Assembly: GCF_000971295.1 (NCBI RefSeq)
Contig: NZ_LANJ01000016.1
Coordinates: 620,001-684,000 of the forward strand
DNA length: 64,000 nt
Direction: 5' to 3'
From: Devosia epidermidihirudinis
Lineage (GTDB): Bacteria > Pseudomonadota > Alphaproteobacteria > Rhizobiales > Devosiaceae
A program made the translations under genes and the position numbers. Positions 8,288 through 16,863 of the stretch are shown in pieces. The notes beneath the pieces were generated by a model that was not told the origin of the DNA, searched no databases, and saw only the letters and a list, made by a program, of their open reading frames with translations. Position 1 is the first letter of the stretch; each line of letters starts with the position of its first letter.

Positions 8288-8372
8288 TGTCCTCGGGCTT
8301 GACACGAGGACCATTCGCCGCGTGTGGTTCGCTGAGAGTGGCCCTCGGATCAAGTCCGAGGACAGCCCGGTG
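8288..8372. repeat. Intergenic inverted repeat, family C
   Basis: CTGTCCTCGGGCTTGACACG at the left and CCTCGGATCAAGTCCGAGGA at the right form a hairpin-capable unit. A second copy lies at 58480-58563. It follows the family B unit directly, so this 268-base gap holds two repeats and no gene. Confidence 0.85.
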
Positions 8373-8409
8373 ATTTTGGAGGGTAGCTCAATCTAAGCGG
8401 CGTCTAGCT

Positions 8410-9951
8410 CTAGAACCCGCCGCCTGTCTTGAACCCACCAGAATTACGGGTGCCGCTGGAGCCGGTGCGGGGGCGGGAAAAGCCGCCGCCGCCGGAATTA
8501 CCACCCGATGGGCGCGACCAGCCGCCGCCAAAACCGCCTGTTGGTGGGCGCGGCTTGGAGTTCGAGCCGCCGCCACCAAAGCTGGAATCGGGCCAGTTGA
8601 ACGTGCTGCCGCCATTATCGGGCCAGGGCGAGCTGGAGCGCTGACGGGTATTGTTGGCGCCGCCACCAGAGTTCCAGTTCTGGCTACGCTGCCACTGGTC
8701 CCAATAGGATGCGGCCGAAATTCCGCCGCGCAGGAAGTCGTTAAGCATGTCGCTGACGAGCCGGTCTTCACCAAAGGTGGAGCGAGGATCGTCAAAGCCC
8801 TGCTTTTTGAACTCCCACTGAATGTCCTCGAGCTCGCGGCGGCGGGCGGCCAGCGTTTTGAGGCGCTCTTTCTGCTCGCGCGTCTCGGCCTCTTCGTCCT
8901 TGGCGCGGACGCGCGCATCGTCGATCTGCGCAACGATGGTATCGTCCTGCCCCGTGCGAGTGAGGCGCGCTTCGGCCAGAAGGGTCTGGATGTCCTCGCG
9001 CCCCAGCGCGGTTGCGAGCTCCGCCAGCGCGCTTTCAAACACCGGATTGCCCCCTTGCGACAGCACGCCGAGTGTCTTGGCGGCTTCGTCGCGCTGGTCT
9101 TCGGCCGTCACGATCTGTGCATCGAGCGCGGCGATGCGCTTTTGCGATGCTTCCATCGCCGCGCGGATCGGCTTGCCACCGGCAGCATCGATAGCCGCTG
9201 TCTGCAAAGCCTCGACTTCAGCCTGTGCCGCCTTGGCGATCTCGATCTGCCGCTCGGCATGCTCGCGCAGGCGCAACGGAATTTCGTTGAGCATGGCAAA
9301 GTTGGGCCGTGCCTTGATGAAGCCGACAATGTTGGCGACCAGACTATCGAGGTAGCGGATGAAATTGTTGGCGCGGTAGTTGGACGTGCCATAGCCCGCG
9401 TCCCACAGATACATGAACAGCGTATCGTCGCGATATGGCTTGCCCTTGGCGTCGCGATCGGCCTCTGCCTGCTCGGTCTTGGCCATCGATTGATTGGCGA
9501 TATCGGTCAGCTCGCTCGCTTCCTTGCGCTTGGCGGCATAGGCCGGGTCCTGCGCAATGGTGTCGGCGAGGCGATTGGCCAGCGCCTTCAGCTCGCCCTG
9601 CTGGGTTTCGAGTTCCTTGAGCGCTTCAGCGCGTTGCGCTGTCAGCGTTCCCAAAGCCTCGTCGCCTGCGGCCACAGCCTTTTCGGCCTGGCTCAAATCC
9701 TTGGCATGGGACTTGAGCATTTCACGGGCGCGGAGTTCGGCGGACGAAATGCGCCCATCCAGCTCGCTTTGAACTGTCGGATCGAGCCGCAGCTGCGCCA
9801 GCTGGCGAAACAGCTCCGCTTCGCTTTCCTTGATCTTGGAGACGCGATCGGCCGAGCGCGCTAGGCGCTTGGAGATTTCGTCCTCCTCGCGCCTGATGTC
9901 GCGCATTGCCTCGTCGAGCGAGGCCAGGGCTTGTGGTCCACGAATGCTCAT
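8410..9951 (-). CDS. Coiled-coil protein with glycine-rich tail, unknown function
   Basis: I do not recognise this 513-residue protein. Residues 1-180 and 235-390 are charged, heptad-rich coiled coils (EEDEISKRLARSADRVSKI type). Between them is a conserved-looking aromatic segment, LFMYLWDAGYGTSNYRANNF, with RYLDSLVANIVGF next. From about residue 425 it becomes a low-complexity tail of Gly, Ser, Asn, Arg, Pro and Phe ending GGFKTGGGF. There is no signal peptide or membrane span. It is the last of three genes transcribed together, only four bases after the membrane protein gene, so the three products probably work as one complex. Confidence 0.7.
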   Translation of the reverse strand: MSIRGPQALASLDEAMRDIRREEDEISKRLARSADRVSKIKESEAELFRQLAQLRLDPTVQSELDGRISSAELRAREMLKSHAKDLSQAEKAVAAGDEALGTLTAQRAEALKELETQQGELKALANRLADTIAQDPAYAAKRKEASELTDIANQSMAKTEQAEADRDAKGKPYRDDTLFMYLWDAGYGTSNYRANNFIRYLDSLVANIVGFIKARPNFAMLNEIPLRLREHAERQIEIAKAAQAEVEALQTAAIDAAGGKPIRAAMEASQKRIAALDAQIVTAEDQRDEAAKTLGVLSQGGNPVFESALAELATALGREDIQTLLAEARLTRTGQDDTIVAQIDDARVRAKDEEAETREQKERLKTLAARRRELEDIQWEFKKQGFDDPRSTFGEDRLVSDMLNDFLRGGISAASYWDQWQRSQNWNSGGGANNTRQRSSSPWPDNGGSTFNWPDSSFGGGGSNSKPRPPTGGFGGGWSRPSGGNSGGGGFSRPRTGSSGTRNSGGFKTGGGF

Positions 9952-9955
9952 TGCC

Positions 9956-10894
9956 CTACCACCGCGTCACTGCGCCGCCGAGAACCGGCATACTGTATTC
10001 GACATCGAGGAAGCCGTCGGCCTTGCGACCCACTTCATTGCCCTGGATGATGCCATCGTCCTGCTTGTCGGCGGCAACGGCATTGTAGACCGTCTCCGGC
10101 ACGCGCAGGCCCCACATGTTGACGTTTTCGGTGGTGCCGGTTTCCTCGTTGAGGATCGGCAGCGTCAACGGATTGCCACCGTCGCCAATCGCCTCCACCA
10201 CAATGTAGTAATTGGTGGCTTCGGTGTTGATCTCGGGGAAAGTCCAGAAGCCCGATCGGACGTCCGACCGGTTGACCACACGCAATGTGTACTGCAGGCG
10301 CAATCGATCGCGCAGTGCAGTCAGATCGGTTACCGCCTTTTCAGCGCCAACGCGATTGCCTTCGGCCGCAAAGGCCTTGCCGCGAGTGCGCAGCGCCTCG
10401 GCCTGAACGACCGCCTGCTGCACTTTGGTTTCTTCGTAGATGGTCTGGTAGAGGCTATCCATCTGCGCGGGCAGGCCAACGGCCAGCTCCTGCTGCGCTT
10501 GACGTGCCTGTCCGGCCTCATAGGGGCGATAGACGCCAAAATAGCCGATCGCGCCGACGATGAGCGCCAGCACCAGCGCAGCGACAGGCTTGCCCCAGCG
10601 CTTGCGGCCCACATAGATGCGCGCCATCGACGCGCCAAAGCTGGGCTTGGGCGGATCATAGACAAAACGGCTTTCCGCCAACGCAGCCACGCCCTCTTTG
10701 AGGATATGGTCGGGCACTTCGATGCCCTGCTGGTGGTAAATGTCGCGCAGCTTTTCGATCAGCTGCTGCTCGCGGGTCACGCCCGCAAGCTCACGTGTTG
10801 CCAAGTCCTGCCGGTGACGGAGCGTGTCGACCACGTCCATCGCCAGCATGACTTCATCCAGGGGCGCAGCGGATTTCGCTGTCACGTCACTCAT
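9956..10894 (-). CDS. Single-span membrane protein with coiled coil, unknown function (possibly DUF6384)
   Basis: A 312-residue protein with a cytoplasmic helical region (1-100) that includes YHQQGIEVPDHILKEGV, one membrane span at about 103-121 (AALVLALIVGAIGYFGVY), a charged helix to about 200, and a beta-rich C-terminal domain (TFPEINTEATNYYIVVEAIG) ending near the stop. From memory it resembles proteins labelled DUF6384; a profile search would settle this. It is the middle gene of a tight three-gene unit whose other members are soluble coiled-coil proteins, and probably anchors them at the inner membrane. Confidence 0.65.
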   Translation of the reverse strand: MSDVTAKSAAPLDEVMLAMDVVDTLRHRQDLATRELAGVTREQQLIEKLRDIYHQQGIEVPDHILKEGVAALAESRFVYDPPKPSFGASMARIYVGRKRWGKPVAALVLALIVGAIGYFGVYRPYEAGQARQAQQELAVGLPAQMDSLYQTIYEETKVQQAVVQAEALRTRGKAFAAEGNRVGAEKAVTDLTALRDRLRLQYTLRVVNRSDVRSGFWTFPEINTEATNYYIVVEAIGDGGNPLTLPILNEETGTTENVNMWGLRVPETVYNAVAADKQDDGIIQGNEVGRKADGFLDVEYSMPVLGGAVTRW

Positions 10895-10925
10895 TGTTGG
10901 CGTTCACCCGTGGTTCCTGCCTCGC

Positions 10926-12152
10926 TTAGTTCTTGGTGTCGAGCAGCAGCGCATTGCCTTCGGCGGCGAGAGCCGCAAGGCGGCGCTTGCCGTCTTCCAC
11001 TGCATCGCGGATTTCGGCCGAATTCTTGGTTGAGGCCACGCGCATCTCATTGATGATGGTGCGGCTCTTTTCCTGGAAGTTGACGACGGAGTCGACGAGC
11101 TTCTTGACCGCATCGGCGCGCACGGTCGGGCCATAACCAGCGCGAACGGCTTCCTCCTGCACCTTGTCGCCAATCTCGGAGAGCGTCTCGAGGCTCTTGC
11201 TCATCCCTTCCTTCATGGCGTTGAGGGTCTGGGTGGATTCATGCAGGCCAAACATGCCGGTGAACGAAGCCGAAAGGGCGGTCAGGACGGTCTCGTTGGT
11301 TGAAAAGAAAGAGATCGACTGCTGATAAACGCGCTCCTTGGCATTGGTCGTCTGCATCAGACGCGCCATCACCACTTCGGAGGTGTTGTAGGAAATGGTC
11401 AGATTGTCCGAGAGGTCCTTGGCGATCTGGTAGCGCTTTTCCTCATTCTGCATGTCGCGCAGCTTCTCGTCGCGGTCCATTTCGAGGCGCGCGCGATCTG
11501 CCGGAACCGTGCCGGCATAACCAGCGACTGCGGCCAACGACGTCTGCAGGATGTTCTTTTTTTCTTCGAGGCGCTTTTCAGCGGTTTCCAGCACTTCGAG
11601 CGCCATCACTTCGGACTGCTTCAGCGCGCCACGGAAGTCGCGATAGGCTTCCAGAATAGTCTGCTCGCGGTCGATCTGGTCCTTGGTGTCCTTGGTGACG
11701 TCGAGATAGACGTCGCGGATCTTGTTGAAGCGGGTGGCGATGTCGCCCCGGCTGACCTTCATCCACACATTGGAGACGCGCTCGAACAGATCGATCTTGT
11801 TGTCGGCCAACTGGTCGACCATGCCCTTGGCGTCGTCGCGGATGGAATCGAAGCCCTTGGTGATGTCTTCGTAGCGCTCACCGATCTTCATGGCCGAGAC
11901 CTGCTCGCGCACCACTTCGTTAAAGGCGCTAGCCTGGCTCAGCGTGCGGCCGATCAACACGACGCGGGTTTCGTCCAGCTCGGTGATCTGGCTGAGCAGG
12001 CCGGTGATCGGCTGCTCGCCCTGCTGTTCGGGCCAGATGCCCAGATCGCGGATGGCCGTGACCGCACGGTCCAGATACTGCAAAGGCTTTTCGGTAATCG
12101 CGGCGAGTGGCGCCGTGTCGGTTGGCTGAGCAGTGGTCACTTCATTGGCCAT
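10926..12152 (-). CDS. Coiled-coil protein, possibly TelA-like, unknown function
   Basis: A 408-residue, almost entirely helical protein without signal or membrane segment. Stretches such as DLFERVSNVWMKVSRGD, IDREQTILEAYRDFRGALKQSEVMALEVLE and NLTISYNTSEVVMARLMQTTNAKERVYQQS recall the TelA (toxic anion resistance) family in layout, but I cannot confirm this. ATG 12152 has GGGGA upstream and is preferred to the longer frame from 12245. It is first in the three-gene unit, and the order (TelA-like, membrane protein, Gly-rich coiled coil) suggests an envelope stress or membrane-remodelling complex. That role is speculation. Confidence 0.65.
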   Translation of the reverse strand: MANEVTTAQPTDTAPLAAITEKPLQYLDRAVTAIRDLGIWPEQQGEQPITGLLSQITELDETRVVLIGRTLSQASAFNEVVREQVSAMKIGERYEDITKGFDSIRDDAKGMVDQLADNKIDLFERVSNVWMKVSRGDIATRFNKIRDVYLDVTKDTKDQIDREQTILEAYRDFRGALKQSEVMALEVLETAEKRLEEKKNILQTSLAAVAGYAGTVPADRARLEMDRDEKLRDMQNEEKRYQIAKDLSDNLTISYNTSEVVMARLMQTTNAKERVYQQSISFFSTNETVLTALSASFTGMFGLHESTQTLNAMKEGMSKSLETLSEIGDKVQEEAVRAGYGPTVRADAVKKLVDSVVNFQEKSRTIINEMRVASTKNSAEIRDAVEDGKRRLAALAAEGNALLLDTKN

Positions 12153-12391
12153 TCTGTTAGTCCCCGTAATCTGACGCCGAACCGGCGGATTGCGCTTGCG
12201 CGCCCTATAGATTGCCCCTGCCTCGGCGCCTGACAATTGCAACACCGTCGCAGGGCAACTATTTAGACCATATTGGTGCGAAAAAGCCGCACGTAAAGAG
12301 CGGGGCGCTAAGACTTGTCAGGCAATTGTTTCACGGGTCATTCGGGCCACAATAGGGCCGGGGATCTGGCTGTCGGCGGAGGACTTGTCTG

Positions 12392-12859
12392 ATGGATTTT
12401 GGTGGACGCTATTTGATCGCCGCGCCGCGCGAAAAGGTCTGGGCCGCGCTGAACGATGCGGAGGTGCTCAAAGCTGCCATTCCGGGTTGCCACAAGATCG
12501 AATGGGTGAGCGAGACAACGCTTGATCTCGAGATCAAGGTGAACCTGGGCGTGGTCCATCCAGTCTTTAAGGGTGGTTTGACGCTCTCGGGCATCGTCCC
12601 GGCCGAGCGCTATACGCTTGCGGGCAAGGGCAAAGGTGGACTACTGGGCCTTGCCGAGGGCGCAGCAGACATTGTGCTGACCGACGAGGGCGACCAGACC
12701 CGCCTGGTCTTTACCGCTGAAGGCGGCGCGTCGGGCCAGATCATGCGGCTCGGAAAGGCCATTATCGGCAACTCGGCGCAAAAGGTCATCGACGGGTTTT
12801 TTGAGCGCTTCGGCAGCGCCATGGGTGCGGACGTCACGCCGCTTGGAGTTGAGGCGTAA
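12392..12859 (+). CDS. coxG: CoxG / SRPBCC family protein
   Basis: A 155-residue START-like protein of the carbon monoxide dehydrogenase subunit G family. The opening GGRYLIAAPREKVWAALND, then VLKAAIPGC, and the FKGGLTLSGIVPAERYTL strand are the family pattern. CoxG proteins recruit CO dehydrogenase to the membrane, but isolated copies are common and no cox genes are visible here, so its partner is unknown. It lacks the hydrophobic C-terminal anchor of the longer family members. It is divergent from the three-gene coiled-coil unit, with a 239-base shared upstream region. Confidence 0.8.
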   Translation: MDFGGRYLIAAPREKVWAALNDAEVLKAAIPGCHKIEWVSETTLDLEIKVNLGVVHPVFKGGLTLSGIVPAERYTLAGKGKGGLLGLAEGAADIVLTDEGDQTRLVFTAEGGASGQIMRLGKAIIGNSAQKVIDGFFERFGSAMGADVTPLGVEA

Positions 12860-12991
12860 GCCCCTGTCGGTGCTGCCTTTACCAAACCTTAACCACGCCC
12901 ACTTCTGCCTTCAAAGGATCACAATCGGGCGCGGTTTGTTGGGTTAGGAAATGGCCAATCCGATCCAGCCAATTTGAAACAAATCCGCGCC

Positions 12992-13114
12992 ATGACCAAA
13001 AGCACTCGTGACACTCTCGCCCTCTTCGCCATTGCTACTTTTGCGATTCTGGCGGTGCTGTATAATGACCTTAATCCAGGCAATGTGCTGCTCGATCTGC
13101 TGGCTCGGCTTTAG
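12992..13114 (+). CDS. Possible 40-residue small membrane protein
   Basis: An ATG-initiated frame of 40 codons encodes MTKSTRDTLALFAIATFAIL followed by a short polar tail ending LLDLLARL. One hydrophobic segment at residues 9-23 could span the membrane. It has no convincing ribosome site, so I hold it lightly. It lies in the gap between coxG and the nucleoside importer and is the only coding candidate there. Confidence 0.3.
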   Translation: MTKSTRDTLALFAIATFAILAVLYNDLNPGNVLLDLLARL

Positions 13115-13172
13115 GCCCTTGCCTGAGCTGTAAGCGCGGCGCTGCCTGCCTATTCACCAAGGCGGCAGAATT

Positions 13173-13200
13173 TTGACCAGTCGGAAAAAATTACTAGATT
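13173..13200 (+). promoter_or_regulatory. Sigma70-like promoter of the nucleoside importer operon
   Basis: TTGACC (13173-13178) and TAGATT (13195-13200) with a 16-base spacer form the best promoter in this gap. Transcription from about 13207 would give a leader of about 100 bases that contains the nested hairpin at 13245-13290. Confidence 0.5.
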
Positions 13201-13244
13201 CCCTCTTGCGGGCACATCGTTTGCACGATTGTATCCTCCTTTAG

Positions 13245-13290
13245 CGCACGGACATTGTCCATTGGCGGCTCAAGCCAATGCCCCCGTGCG
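13245..13290 (+). promoter_or_regulatory. Nested stem-loop in the leader of the nucleoside importer
   Basis: An outer helix CGCACGG (13245-13251) with CCGTGCG (13284-13290) encloses an inner hairpin CATTGGC (13260-13266) with GCCAATG (13274-13280), leaving an asymmetric internal loop. It ends just before the ACAGGGAG ribosome site of the binding-protein gene. It could stabilise the mRNA or act as a cis-regulatory element. I do not recognise a known riboswitch. Confidence 0.5.
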
Positions 13291-13308
13291 ATACAGGGAG
13301 ATCAAACA

Positions 13309-14313
13309 ATGAAATTCTCGACCTTTACCAAGGCCATCACTGGCGGTATCGCGCTCAGCGCGCTTTTGACTGGCGCTGCTCTCGCTGAACCAGCCCTGAT
13401 CTATGATCTGGGCGGCAAGTTCGACAAGTCCTTCAACGAAGCTGCATACAACGGCGCCGAAGCCTGGAAGAAGCAGACGGGCGGCAATTATCAGGATCTG
13501 GAACTGCAGAACGATGCTCAGCGCGAGCAGGCTCTGCGCCGTTTCGCATCGCAGGGTGCAAACCCGATCGTGATGATGAGCTTCATGTGGGAATCTGTGC
13601 TGGCGCCACTCGCCGCTGAATTCCCAGACACCAACTTCGTCGTGATCGACGCTGTTGTGGACGCGCCAAACGTTCAGTCGATCCGTTTTGACGAACACAC
13701 CGGCTCGTTCCTCGTCGGCGCTCTGGCTGCCATGAAGTCTGATTCTGGTACCTACGGCTTCATCGGCGGCATGGACGTTCCGCTGATCCACCGCTTCTAC
13801 TGCGGTTATGCACAGGGCGTTAAGGCTGTTAAGGCCGATGCCAAGCTGATCGAAAACTACACCGGCACCACCCCAGCTGCCTGGAACGATCCAGTCACCG
13901 CTGGCGAGCTTGCCAAGGCTGCAATCGACTCCGGCGCTGAAGTGATCTTCGCTGCTGCTGGTGGCTCGGGCCTGGGCGTGCTGCAGACCATGGCTGACGC
14001 TGGCAAGTACTCGATCGGTGTCGACAGCAACCAGAACTACCTGCACCCAGGTTCGGTTCTGACCTCGATGGAAAAGCGCGTTGATAACGCCGTCATCGAA
14101 GCCTTCACCAATGCTGGTGACGACGCAACCTTCAAGCCAGGCAAGATCAACCTCGGCCTGCAGGGTGACTTCGTGGGCTATGCGCTCGACGAGTACAACA
14201 AGGACCTGCTCACCGCAGACATGATCTCCCAGGTTGAGGCTCTCAAGGCCAAGATCCTGTCTGGCGAAATCCAGGTTCATGACTACGAAACCGACTCGAG
14301 CTGCCCGCTCTAA
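13309..14313 (+). CDS. BMP-family ABC transporter binding protein (nucleoside uptake)
   Basis: This 334-residue periplasmic protein probably binds purine or pyrimidine nucleosides. The signal peptide ends near residue 24 (GAALA-EP). The BMP/PnrA fold follows: IYDLGGKFDKSFNEAAYNGAE at the start, the FVVIDAVVDAPNVQSIRFDEHTG region, and IFAAAGGSGLGVLQTM before the GVDSNQNY segment. It is directly followed by the ATPase and two permeases of the same importer, and then by cytidine deaminase and nucleoside phosphorylase, which supports nucleosides as substrate. Start ATG 13309 has GGGAG upstream. Confidence 0.88.
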   Translation: MKFSTFTKAITGGIALSALLTGAALAEPALIYDLGGKFDKSFNEAAYNGAEAWKKQTGGNYQDLELQNDAQREQALRRFASQGANPIVMMSFMWESVLAPLAAEFPDTNFVVIDAVVDAPNVQSIRFDEHTGSFLVGALAAMKSDSGTYGFIGGMDVPLIHRFYCGYAQGVKAVKADAKLIENYTGTTPAAWNDPVTAGELAKAAIDSGAEVIFAAAGGSGLGVLQTMADAGKYSIGVDSNQNYLHPGSVLTSMEKRVDNAVIEAFTNAGDDATFKPGKINLGLQGDFVGYALDEYNKDLLTADMISQVEALKAKILSGEIQVHDYETDSSCPL

Positions 14314-14323
14314 GCGGCACCCG

Positions 14324-15919
14324 ATGAGCGGTACCTCCTCAGACAACATGCAGCGGCCGGAAACGGCCGCTGCAGCCACCCCTGCCAACGGCTGGGCCAT
14401 TGAGCTTGAGAAGATCAACAAGCGATTTGGCGCCGTCCACGCGAACAAAGACATCGACCTCAAGGTCGCGCGCGGCACTATCCATGGCATCGTAGGCGAG
14501 AACGGCGCTGGCAAGTCCACGCTGATGTCGATCCTCTACGGCTTTTACAAAGCCGATAGCGGCACCATCCGCGTCAATGGCACTGAAGCCAACATCGCTG
14601 ACAGCCGCGCCGCCCTGGCGCTTGGCATCGGCATGGTCCACCAGCACTTCATGCTCGTCGACAATTTCAGCGTGCTCGAGAATGTCATTCTGGGTGCCGA
14701 GGATTCTGGCTTCATCAAGCCAAGCCTTGACCGCGCCCGTCGCGAACTCGATCGCCTGGAAACCGAGTATCAGCTCGAAGTCGACCCCGATGCGACCATC
14801 GAAGATATTTCGGTGGGCCAGCAGCAGCGCGTCGAAATTCTCAAGGCGCTCTATCGCGGTGCTGAAATCCTTATTCTGGACGAGCCCACCGGCGTTTTGA
14901 CGCCCAAGGAAGCGGATGATCTGTTCCGCGTGCTCCGCACCCTGCGGGAGCAGGGCAAGACCGTCATCCTGATCACCCACAAGCTGCGCGAGATCATGGC
15001 GATCACCGACAATGTCTCGGTGATGCGTCAGGGCGAAATGGTGGCCACGGTCAAAACCGCTGAGACTTCGCCTGAACACCTTGCCGAATTGATGGTCGGT
15101 CGCAGCGTGCTGCTGCATGTGCAAAAGGACGCGGCCAATCCGGGCAAGACCCTGCTCGAGGTCAAAGACCTCGTCGTCACCGACGACATGGGCATTACCC
15201 GCGTCAAATCCGTGAGCTTTTCCATCCGCGCTGGCGAAATCGTCGGCATTGCGGGCGTCTCGGGCAACGGTCAGACCGAGCTGCTCGAATCTATCACCGG
15301 CATGCGCGATCAGCGCTCCGGCACTGTTATCCTCAATGGCAATCCGCTCTCGCTCAAGGGCGATGACGGTGCAGCCCGCGCGCGTGCTGCAGGTCTTGCA
15401 CACGTGCCCGAGGATCGTCAGCGCATGGGCCTGATCACCACGTTCAGCGAGTGGGAAAACGCCATCCTTGGCTATTCCGACAGCGAGGACTACGGCAAGG
15501 GCGCCATGCTCGATATCGCCAAGGCGAAGGCCAAGGCCGCCGAGCACATCAAGACCTTTGACGTGCGCCCGGCCGACATCAACCTCAAGACGGCGCTGTT
15601 CTCTGGCGGCAACCAGCAAAAGATCGTGCTGGCCCGCGAGATGGACCGCGACCCCGACGTGCTCGTTGTGGGCCAGCCGACGCGTGGCGTCGACATTGGT
15701 GCCATCGAGTTTATCCATAATCAGATCATCAAACTGCGCGACGCCGGCAAGGCAATCCTGCTGGTCTCGGTCGAGCTGGACGAAATCCGCTCGCTGTCCG
15801 ACCGCATCCTGGTGATGTTCGACGGCCAGATCGTCGGTGAAGCCGAGGCTGCCACCGCCACCGAAGGCCAGCTTGGCCTGATGATGGCCGGCGTCGTCGA
15901 AGAAAGGCAGCCATCGTGA
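14324..15919 (+). CDS. Nucleoside ABC transporter ATPase (two nucleotide-binding domains)
   Basis: A 531-residue double ATPase of the sugar/nucleoside type (NupA/YufO). Domain 1 has Walker A GENGAGKST, signature ISVGQQQR and Walker B ILILDEPTGVL. Domain 2 has the diverged Walker A GVSGNGQTE and signature FSGGNQQK, the usual asymmetry for this family. The N-terminal 25 residues before WAIELEKINKRFG are extra and Ala/Thr-rich. It begins 10 bases after the binding-protein stop. Its TGA overlaps the GTG of a GIY-YIG nuclease gene, where the permease would normally begin. Confidence 0.92.
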   Translation: MSGTSSDNMQRPETAAAATPANGWAIELEKINKRFGAVHANKDIDLKVARGTIHGIVGENGAGKSTLMSILYGFYKADSGTIRVNGTEANIADSRAALALGIGMVHQHFMLVDNFSVLENVILGAEDSGFIKPSLDRARRELDRLETEYQLEVDPDATIEDISVGQQQRVEILKALYRGAEILILDEPTGVLTPKEADDLFRVLRTLREQGKTVILITHKLREIMAITDNVSVMRQGEMVATVKTAETSPEHLAELMVGRSVLLHVQKDAANPGKTLLEVKDLVVTDDMGITRVKSVSFSIRAGEIVGIAGVSGNGQTELLESITGMRDQRSGTVILNGNPLSLKGDDGAARARAAGLAHVPEDRQRMGLITTFSEWENAILGYSDSEDYGKGAMLDIAKAKAKAAEHIKTFDVRPADINLKTALFSGGNQQKIVLAREMDRDPDVLVVGQPTRGVDIGAIEFIHNQIIKLRDAGKAILLVSVELDEIRSLSDRILVMFDGQIVGEAEAATATEGQLGLMMAGVVEERQPS

Positions 15920-15927
15920 GTGCGCTG
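15912..15927. repeat. Left copy of a 16-base direct repeat flanking the GIY-YIG gene
   Basis: CATCGTGAGTGCGCTG here recurs exactly at 16856-16871, 944 bases away. The copies hold the stop/start overlap of the ATPase gene with the next gene, and the first four codons (Met-Ser-Ala-Leu) of both the nuclease and the permease. Flanking bases differ, so the duplication is sharply bounded. Confidence 0.95.
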
Positions 15928-16863
15928 GGCCGGACGGTTCGGCTTTTTTTGGTGGATGGGAATGCTCAATCAGGCCTGATTACGGCTGAGATTATTAATT
16001 GGACTGGTCGCGTGGTGGTTGCGCCTAGAGAGCGGCTTGCTGATCTTGTCCGACGCCCCGAGGCAGAAAAGACGGGTGTTTATATCTTGCTTGGTGATGC
16101 TCCCGACCCGAGCGTACGCCGTACAATCTACGTGGGAGAGAGTGACGTCGTTGGGCGCAGAATTGTTCAACACTCGAGAGACGAACAGAAGGATTTTTTT
16201 GAGCGGGTTTGCCTAGTCACAAGCTCGGATCAGAATTTAACCAAGGCCCACGTCCGATATCTGGAAAGCCGGATCGCGGAGATAGCTACTGCGTCTGGTA
16301 GGGCGCACGTGCTGAACGCGAATGATCCACCAACCGGAGTCATGCCCGAGTCCGACATAGCGGACATGGAGTTCTTTATTGAGCAGCTCAAGACTGTGCT
16401 GCCGGTGTTGGGTTTTGACATACTCAGGGATCCCATATCGATCCGCCAAAAGCCGGAAGACGAAAACGTCGTCTGGTTGGCAGATAGCCAAAACAGACTG
16501 GAGCTTAAGCTCCGCAATAGCAACGATGGTCTGCTAGCTGAGGCAGTATTAGTCGGCGACGAGATCATTGTACGGGAGGGCAGTCTAGCGAGAAAAGATC
16601 CTGATTTCGCCATGAACCAATACAGCGGATTGAGGGATCAGCTGATCGCCGATGGCTCGTTGCAAACAACCGACGACGGCAAGACCCTGAAATTTTGTCG
16701 CGACGTACCTTTTTCCAGTCCGAGCGCAGCAGCGGCGGTAATTTATGGCCGGAACGCTAATGGTCGGACTTCTTGGCGCGTTAAAGCCACGGAACAAACT
16801 CTGAAAGAGTATCAGAACGCGATGCTTGAAGCTGCTAGTGCCGATTTGGAGGCTGCATCGTGA
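15916..16863 (+). CDS. GIY-YIG nuclease family protein with DUF4357-like C-terminus, inserted in transporter operon
   Basis: This 315-residue protein has a GIY-YIG domain at about residues 50-130: GVYILLG, then RTIYVGES, with a possible catalytic arginine in VGRRIVQH and glutamate in RYLESRIAEI. The C-terminal segment SPSAAAAVIYGRNANGRTSWRV is the pattern of the DUF4357 domain. Such proteins are presumed DNA nucleases; the biological role is unknown. It has no part in nucleoside transport, yet lies between the ATPase and permease genes with overlaps on both sides (GTGA), flanked by a 16-base direct repeat. Its codons are richer in A/T-ending forms (ATT, AAT, TTA) than its neighbours. I infer recent acquisition with the host start codon duplicated in front of it. 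Confidence 0.88.
   Translation: MSALGRTVRLFLVDGNAQSGLITAEIINWTGRVVVAPRERLADLVRRPEAEKTGVYILLGDAPDPSVRRTIYVGESDVVGRRIVQHSRDEQKDFFERVCLVTSSDQNLTKAHVRYLESRIAEIATASGRAHVLNANDPPTGVMPESDIADMEFFIEQLKTVLPVLGFDILRDPISIRQKPEDENVVWLADSQNRLELKLRNSNDGLLAEAVLVGDEIIVREGSLARKDPDFAMNQYSGLRDQLIADGSLQTTDDGKTLKFCRDVPFSSPSAAAAVIYGRNANGRTSWRVKATEQTLKEYQNAMLEAASADLEAAS

Noticed and set aside
12392..12859. Part of a carbon monoxide dehydrogenase system
   Set aside because: Only a CoxG-like protein is present; no large, medium or small dehydrogenase subunit genes occur in the window.
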